A stretch of 8,951 nt of DNA from an uncultured Bacteroidia bacterium. GTDB taxonomy: Bacteria > Bacteroidota > Bacteroidia > Bacteroidales > UBA932. Made by a program: the position numbers and the translations under genes. The notes beneath the pieces are model-generated. The model worked only from the letters and a program-made list of their open reading frames with translations, was not told where the DNA came from and ran no database searches. Shown here in pieces: positions 6,248-8,951 of the stretch. The stretch spans positions 1 to 8,951 of the forward strand of contig CADBPH010000109.1 in NCBI GenBank assembly GCA_902796455.1. Direction: 5' to 3'. Each line of letters opens with the position of its first letter. Within the stretch, counting starts at the first letter, position 1.

Positions 6248-6984
6248 GACTGTTGATTGTTTTGTTTGCCGGAAATAAGCTCCAGCCATTCCTTCACGAG
6301 ACTGGCACGCTTGGAGCGGTTTGAATTGTTGATCCAGAGGCTGGTACCATAGAACTTGCCGTCCGGGATCAGGCGCTTGGCGTCGGACTCCACGCCGGAG
6401 ATGCCTGACGAGGCGCTGGAGACCACCAGGCCGATGTTTTTTCCTTTCATCTTGCTGCCATGCTGGAACAGATACGTCTGCATGATGGCAGCCATGCGGC
6501 TGTGCCAGAGGGGAGTTACAACAATGATGGTGTCGTAATCCTCTGCCTTCTTGTCCACAATCTTGATGGCGGGATAGCTGGAAGCCTGCTTCGGAGCCTT
6601 GTTGATGGCGTTGATCAGGTCGCTGCCGAGTTTGTATCCGTTGGCATTGTAATCGGCACCCTCGTCCGCTTCCCGGATGCGGAGTACGTCCGCCTTCTCC
6701 AGGTTGGAGGAAAGCGCCGTGACAATCTCACCACAGTTCCCGGTGTAGCTGTAATAGACAATCAGGGTTTTTCCGGAATCGGTATGGGTTTCCTGTTCCT
6801 GATCGGTTTTTCCCTGTCCCTGGCTGTTTTCAGTTTCCGATTTCTGAGAGGTTTCGGTATTATCCTGTTTCTGGGTTCCGGAGTTGTCCGGCTTCGCTTT
6901 CTCGCAGGACACGAAGGAAGTGAAAGAAAGTAGTACCAGCGCCGCGAATGCCGCCAAATGCTTTTTCATATCTGTTCTCTGCAT
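6244..6984 (-). CDS. Lipid-anchored flavodoxin with a long polar linker (first of a tandem pair)
   Basis: A 246-residue protein in three parts. A signal peptide (MQRTDMKKHLAAFAALVLLS) ends in SFVSC, with Cys27 as the likely lipidated residue. A disordered linker of about 44 residues (28-71) is rich in Gln, Glu, Thr, Ser, Lys and Asp. A flavodoxin domain runs from about 73, with IVYYSYTGNCGE at 75-86 as the FMN phosphate loop and TPLWHSRMAAIMQTYLFQHG and VVSSASSGISG further on. Cys84 sits where Thr is usual in this loop. The ATG at 6984 is preferred because a purine-rich AAGGAA lies seven to eight bases before it and a -7 element 27 bases before it. The ATG at 6969 is a possible alternative, and starts out to 7164 would run through the promoter. 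It overlaps the next flavodoxin gene by four bases. Confidence 0.9.
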   Translation of the reverse strand: MQRTDMKKHLAAFAALVLLSFTSFVSCEKAKPDNSGTQKQDNTETSQKSETENSQGQGKTDQEQETHTDSGKTLIVYYSYTGNCGEIVTALSSNLEKADVLRIREADEGADYNANGYKLGSDLINAINKAPKQASSYPAIKIVDKKAEDYDTIIVVTPLWHSRMAAIMQTYLFQHGSKMKGKNIGLVVSSASSGISGVESDAKRLIPDGKFYGTSLWINNSNRSKRASLVKEWLELISGKQNNQQS

Positions 6985-6990
6985 AAGATA

Positions 6991-6996
6991 TTCCTT
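6991..6996 (-). promoter_or_regulatory. Possible ribosome binding site deciding the flavodoxin start
   Basis: The minus strand reads AAGGAA here, with the AGGA core seven bases before the ATG at 6984. This favours that start over the ATG at 6969. Shine-Dalgarno sites matter less in Bacteroidota than in most bacteria, so the support is modest. Confidence 0.4.
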
Positions 6997-7011
6997 TCTA
7001 TGTGTTTGATA

Positions 7012-7019
7012 CAAAAATA
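7012..7019 (-). promoter_or_regulatory. -7 element for the flavodoxin pair
   Basis: The minus strand reads TATTTTTG, an exact TAnnTTTG, ending 27 bases before the ATG at 6984. No clear TTTG is found 19-21 bases further upstream. It lies in a 121-base AT-rich gap (6985-7105) downstream of the acetyltransferase gene. That gap also holds a run of seven A at 7048-7054 but no stem-loop that I can build as a terminator. Confidence 0.55.
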
Positions 7020-7105
7020 TGGCGCATTTTCCTTTCTGTTCTTTCACAAAAAAAGTTACTAATTTCACATTTTGCACAATTCTTCGCCCTGTCTGCATCT
7101 TCTGA

Positions 7106-7672
7106 TTATTCGGATTCGTTGTCCAAGGTCCGGACGACCTTGGCCGGCGCACCGACGGCGACACAGTGGGCCGGGATGTCTTCCGTGACGACCGAACCGG
7201 CTCCGATCACAGCGCCCTCACCGATGGTAACGCCCGGCAGGATGGTCACATTTCCCCCGATCCAGACGTCGTCGCAGATTGTCACGGGCTTCGCCCAGGC
7301 ATAATAATTCCTTCTTTCCTTTGCGGAGAGGGGATGGCTGACCGTCGTAATGAGCGTGTGCGGACCGATCATCACATGGTTTCCGATCCTCACCTCTCGG
7401 ATGTCCAGTATGGTGAGGTTGTGGTTGCCGGTGAAATCGCTGCCGATATGGATGTTTTTCCCGCGGTCACAGTTGAATGTCTTGGCGATCCACACCCGTT
7501 CTCCGACGGAGCCGAGCATCCTCCGGAGCTGCTCATACTGGGCCGCATAGTCGGTCCCGTCCAGGGCATTGAACCGCTCGCATTCCCGGATGGCCGCCGT
7601 CTTGAGCGCCACCTGTTCCGGATCATTGAAGCGGTAGGGAAGTCCCGCGCTGCATTTCTCAAGCTCTGTCAT
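7106..7672 (-). CDS. Maltose/sugar O-acetyltransferase-like hexapeptide-repeat enzyme
   Basis: A 188-residue cytoplasmic enzyme of the Maa/LacA/NodL group, which moves an acetyl group from acetyl-CoA to a sugar hydroxyl; the true sugar is unknown. The N-terminal helical part has the usual opening (MTELEKCSAGLPYRFNDPE, compare M-x-E-x-EKM-x-AG-x-x-Y). A left-handed beta helix follows with hexapeptide turns such as IREVRIGNHVMIGP and DDVWIGGNVTILPGVTIGEG, then AVIGAGSVVTEDI. The catalytic histidine is His113 in TTVSHPLS, and the C-terminal GAPAKVVRTL is standard. The ATG at 7672 is chosen by alignment to the family opening and a GAAAGGAG at 7683-7690. In-frame ATGs at 7711, 7732 and 7777 would add 13 to 35 residues, and the last would overlap greA. 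The gene follows greA by 73 bases with no -7 element seen between, so it is probably read through from greA. Confidence 0.88.
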   Translation of the reverse strand: MTELEKCSAGLPYRFNDPEQVALKTAAIRECERFNALDGTDYAAQYEQLRRMLGSVGERVWIAKTFNCDRGKNIHIGSDFTGNHNLTILDIREVRIGNHVMIGPHTLITTVSHPLSAKERRNYYAWAKPVTICDDVWIGGNVTILPGVTIGEGAVIGAGSVVTEDIPAHCVAVGAPAKVVRTLDNESE

Positions 7673-7681
7673 CTCAAGCTC
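7657..7681 (-). repeat. 10-bp direct repeat flanking the acetyltransferase start codon
   Basis: GAGCTTGAGA (minus-strand reading) occurs at 7672-7681 and again at 7657-7666, 15 bases apart, one copy ending in the A of the chosen start codon and one just after it. Read in frame it gives ELE-M-T-ELE. It looks like a small tandem duplication at the N-terminus, which may have created or moved the start codon. Confidence 0.4.
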
Positions 7682-7745
7682 GCTCCTTTCATTTCTCGCT
7701 TTCTTGTCCATAACCGTTGTTCCCGTTGTCATAGTTTTGCCGAAG

Positions 7746-8222
7746 CTACTCCTCCCTCGCGGGCGAGATGCTTTCAATCCGCAGGCGCAGGGTTCCGGAA
7801 GGGACGCTGGCCTCGACTGTTTCCCCGACCTTCTTGCCCATCAAAGCGGCGCCGATCGGGGATTTCAGGGATATCTTGCCCGCCTCAAGGTCCATCTCGT
7901 GGGGGCTGACGATCTCGAATTCCATGCGGGTGTTTGTCGCGAGATTCGTGAATGCGACCCGGCTCAGCAGGCAAACCCGGTCTTGGGGGAGAAGGTCGGG
8001 ATTGATGACGCGTGCATGCTCCAGGACCCGCTGCAGGAAACGGATACGGCTGATGGTCTTCGCCTGGATCCGCCTCGCTTCCCGGTATCCCGCATTCTCG
8101 CTGAGGTCTCCCTGGGCGCGCGCTTCCGCGAGGGCATCCTTCACCTTGGGGTACACCTCGTCGATCAGATGCTTCAACTCGGCGGAGATCTCGTCGTATC
8201 TTTGTCTTGACAGGTATTCCAT
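7746..8222 (-). CDS. greA: Transcription elongation factor GreA
   Basis: A 158-residue protein, the normal GreA length. Residues 1-75 form the antiparallel coiled coil that reaches through the RNA polymerase secondary channel. At its tip the segment QGDLSENAGYREAR carries Asp39 and Glu42, the acidic pair that helps bind the catalytic magnesium and drives cleavage of backtracked RNA. Residues about 80-155 form the FKBP-like domain, with SPIGAALMGKKVGETVEASV typical of its end. The start MEYLSRQRYDEISAEL is the canonical GreA opening, so the ATG at 8222 is secure. The -7 element lies only four bases before this ATG, which is unusual. The sugar acetyltransferase gene follows on the same strand. 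Confidence 0.95.
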   Translation of the reverse strand: MEYLSRQRYDEISAELKHLIDEVYPKVKDALAEARAQGDLSENAGYREARRIQAKTISRIRFLQRVLEHARVINPDLLPQDRVCLLSRVAFTNLATNTRMEFEIVSPHEMDLEAGKISLKSPIGAALMGKKVGETVEASVPSGTLRLRIESISPAREE

Positions 8223-8226
8223 GCCT

Positions 8227-8234
8227 CAAATATA
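8227..8234 (-). promoter_or_regulatory. -7 element immediately upstream of greA
   Basis: The minus strand reads TATATTTG, an exact TAnnTTTG, ending four bases before the greA ATG. A start of transcription a few bases downstream would fall at or next to the ATG itself, predicting a leaderless message. No TTTG is visible 19-21 bases upstream, so the element may be fortuitous in this AT-rich 56-base gap. Confidence 0.45.
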
Positions 8235-8278
8235 CTCATTTTTCAGTTGGATTGCTGCGTTTTCTTACCTGCACCCTT

Positions 8279-8716
8279 TTATAATTTGGCAATAAGGGCC
8301 TCTGCCCGGGGACCGCGGAGTTCAACCAATTCCGTGGCCGGCTCATAGGTATAATTGGAGAAATCGAAGAGTTGGACATACGCAACGGCTGCTTCCGCAT
8401 TGTAGTAAGCCTCCAGACGGAGGACTCCGCCGTTCATGCTGGCTTCCACTACCGGTTCTACGTCCTTTCCTTCCAGGTACCCCTTCAGGGAATCCCTGCA
8501 GGAGTGCGCCACGTCCAGCGCTTTTTTCCGGAGGACGATGCTGTCACCTTCACGTTTGTAACCTCCTTTGTAGAGTAGGAGCATCAAGAGTCCGCAGACA
8601 GCGATTGTTATGCCGAGTCCGGCATTGACGAAATACAGGCCGATGCCAGCGGCCAGGACAATGGCAGATATCGTGAGGTCCTTTGTCGTATGGACCTTTT
8701 TGAGTTGGATTTCCAT
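8279..8716 (-). CDS. Small membrane protein of unknown function, two N-terminal helices
   Basis: A 145-residue protein that I do not recognise. After a basic cytoplasmic start (MEIQLKKVHTTKDL) come two helices, about 13-30 and 32-49, joined by a tight turn at NAG and followed by the positively charged YKGGYKREG. The C-terminal 90 residues are soluble and, by the positive-inside rule, cytoplasmic. They contain SMNGGVLRLEAYYNAEAAVA and YVQLFDFSNYTYEPATELVEL, which suggests a small alpha/beta domain. The start at 8716 is chosen because the upstream exchanger gene ends two bases before it and the helix pair follows at once; longer in-frame starts out to 8821 lie inside the exchanger gene in another frame. 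The close spacing points to co-transcription with the exchanger, but a functional link is only an inference. Confidence 0.75.
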   Translation of the reverse strand: MEIQLKKVHTTKDLTISAIVLAAGIGLYFVNAGLGITIAVCGLLMLLLYKGGYKREGDSIVLRKKALDVAHSCRDSLKGYLEGKDVEPVVEASMNGGVLRLEAYYNAEAAVAYVQLFDFSNYTYEPATELVELRGPRAEALIAKL

Positions 8717-8718
8717 GA

Positions 8719-8951
8719 TTATAAATTGATAAACAGATAATAGTAATACGCTCCGAATACCAGGAGCATGACGACCCCTTCCCAGCGGTCGATCCGTTCT
8801 CTCCGGCCGGTATAGGCCCAAAGGAGCAAAAGCATGGTACTCAGCAGGAGTACCAGCGCATCCACGTGCGTGACGGATGCGAAGGAGAGGGGCGTAATGA
8901 GGGCGGATGTGCCCAGAATCAAGAGGATATTGAATACGTTCGAGCCCAGGA
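8719..8951 (-). CDS. Na+/Ca2+ exchanger (CaCA family, YrbG-like), C-terminal end (partial)
   Basis: The last 77 complete codons of a gene whose start is beyond the right edge. The visible N-terminal residues LGSNVFNILLILGTSALITP form the second alpha-repeat signature of cation/Ca2+ exchangers (G-S-N-x-x-N-x-L-x-I-L-G), where the Asn residues line the ion-binding site. Two or three further helices follow (about 29-43 and 57-74), separated by the cytoplasmic segment TGRRERIDRWEG, and the chain ends YYYYLFINL. This layout matches the C-terminal half of bacterial inner-membrane YrbG-type exchangers, which expel Ca2+ in exchange for Na+ or K+. The frame is uninterrupted to the edge, so an apparent TTG start at 8922 is not real. 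The next gene starts two bases after the stop. Confidence 0.87.
   Translation of the reverse strand, partial: LGSNVFNILLILGTSALITPLSFASVTHVDALVLLLSTMLLLLWAYTGRRERIDRWEGVVMLLVFGAYYYYLFINL

Noticed and set aside
7043..7060. Run of seven A (T on the minus strand) as a possible terminator after the acetyltransferase gene
   Set aside because: No GC-rich stem-loop precedes the run on the minus strand, so an intrinsic terminator is not supported.
6985..7164. Longer N-terminus for the first flavodoxin starting at 7164
   Set aside because: It would run through the -7 element and put 60 residues before a clear lipoprotein signal peptide, and it would overlap the acetyltransferase gene.
7166..7909. 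A 247-codon open frame on the plus strand
   Set aside because: It is antisense to the acetyltransferase and the end of greA, both strongly supported by family motifs.
1..8951. A mobile element, defence island, CRISPR array or RNA gene
   Set aside because: No transposase, integrase, toxin, nuclease, regularly spaced repeat or tRNA-like cloverleaf was found, and composition looks even throughout by eye. Structured RNA search was not possible here, so small RNAs are not fully excluded.

Overview
The window looks like a chromosomal piece of a Bacteroidota genome, probably an intestinal Bacteroidales. The sequence is fairly GC-rich by eye (not counted). Five intergenic gaps carry the Bacteroidetes -7 promoter element TAnnTTTG, usually without a clear Shine-Dalgarno before the gene. 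Gene content also fits: tandem long FtsX-type permeases, short lipoprotein signal peptides and lipid-anchored flavodoxins. I cannot name the genus.

Layout from left to right. (A) 1-2615, plus strand: the C-terminal end of one FtsX/MacB-type ABC permease and a complete 789-residue paralogue one base behind it. (B) 2616-2929, plus: a well-formed promoter overlapping a perfect 10-bp inverted repeat, driving a GlsB/YeaQ/YmgE-type small membrane protein. (C) 2926-4778, minus: a compact run of an unknown lipoprotein, an ElaA-type GNAT acetyltransferase, a 49-codon remnant of a second GNAT gene, and a rhomboid intramembrane protease. (D) 4779-4869: a short divergent promoter region. (E) 4870-5712, plus: a YhfC-family intramembrane protease. 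(F) 5684-6984, minus: two overlapping genes for lipid-anchored flavodoxins. (G) 7106-8222, minus: greA and a maltose-acetyltransferase-like hexapeptide enzyme. (H) 8279-8951, minus: a small two-helix membrane protein behind the end of a Na+/Ca2+ exchanger gene that enters from beyond the right edge.

The genes are mostly envelope and housekeeping functions in short operons, not a mobile island. I saw no transposase, integrase, phage gene, CRISPR array, tRNA or rRNA. Packing is tight: two pairs of converging genes overlap at their 3' ends and two same-strand pairs overlap by ATGA. No intergenic stretch exceeds about 125 bases.

No clear undescribed system stands out. The points most worth checking are the palindrome over the stress-protein promoter, the twin extracytoplasmic flavodoxins, the promoter of greA lying so close to its start codon that a leaderless message is predicted, and the truncated acetyltransferase in front of the rhomboid gene.
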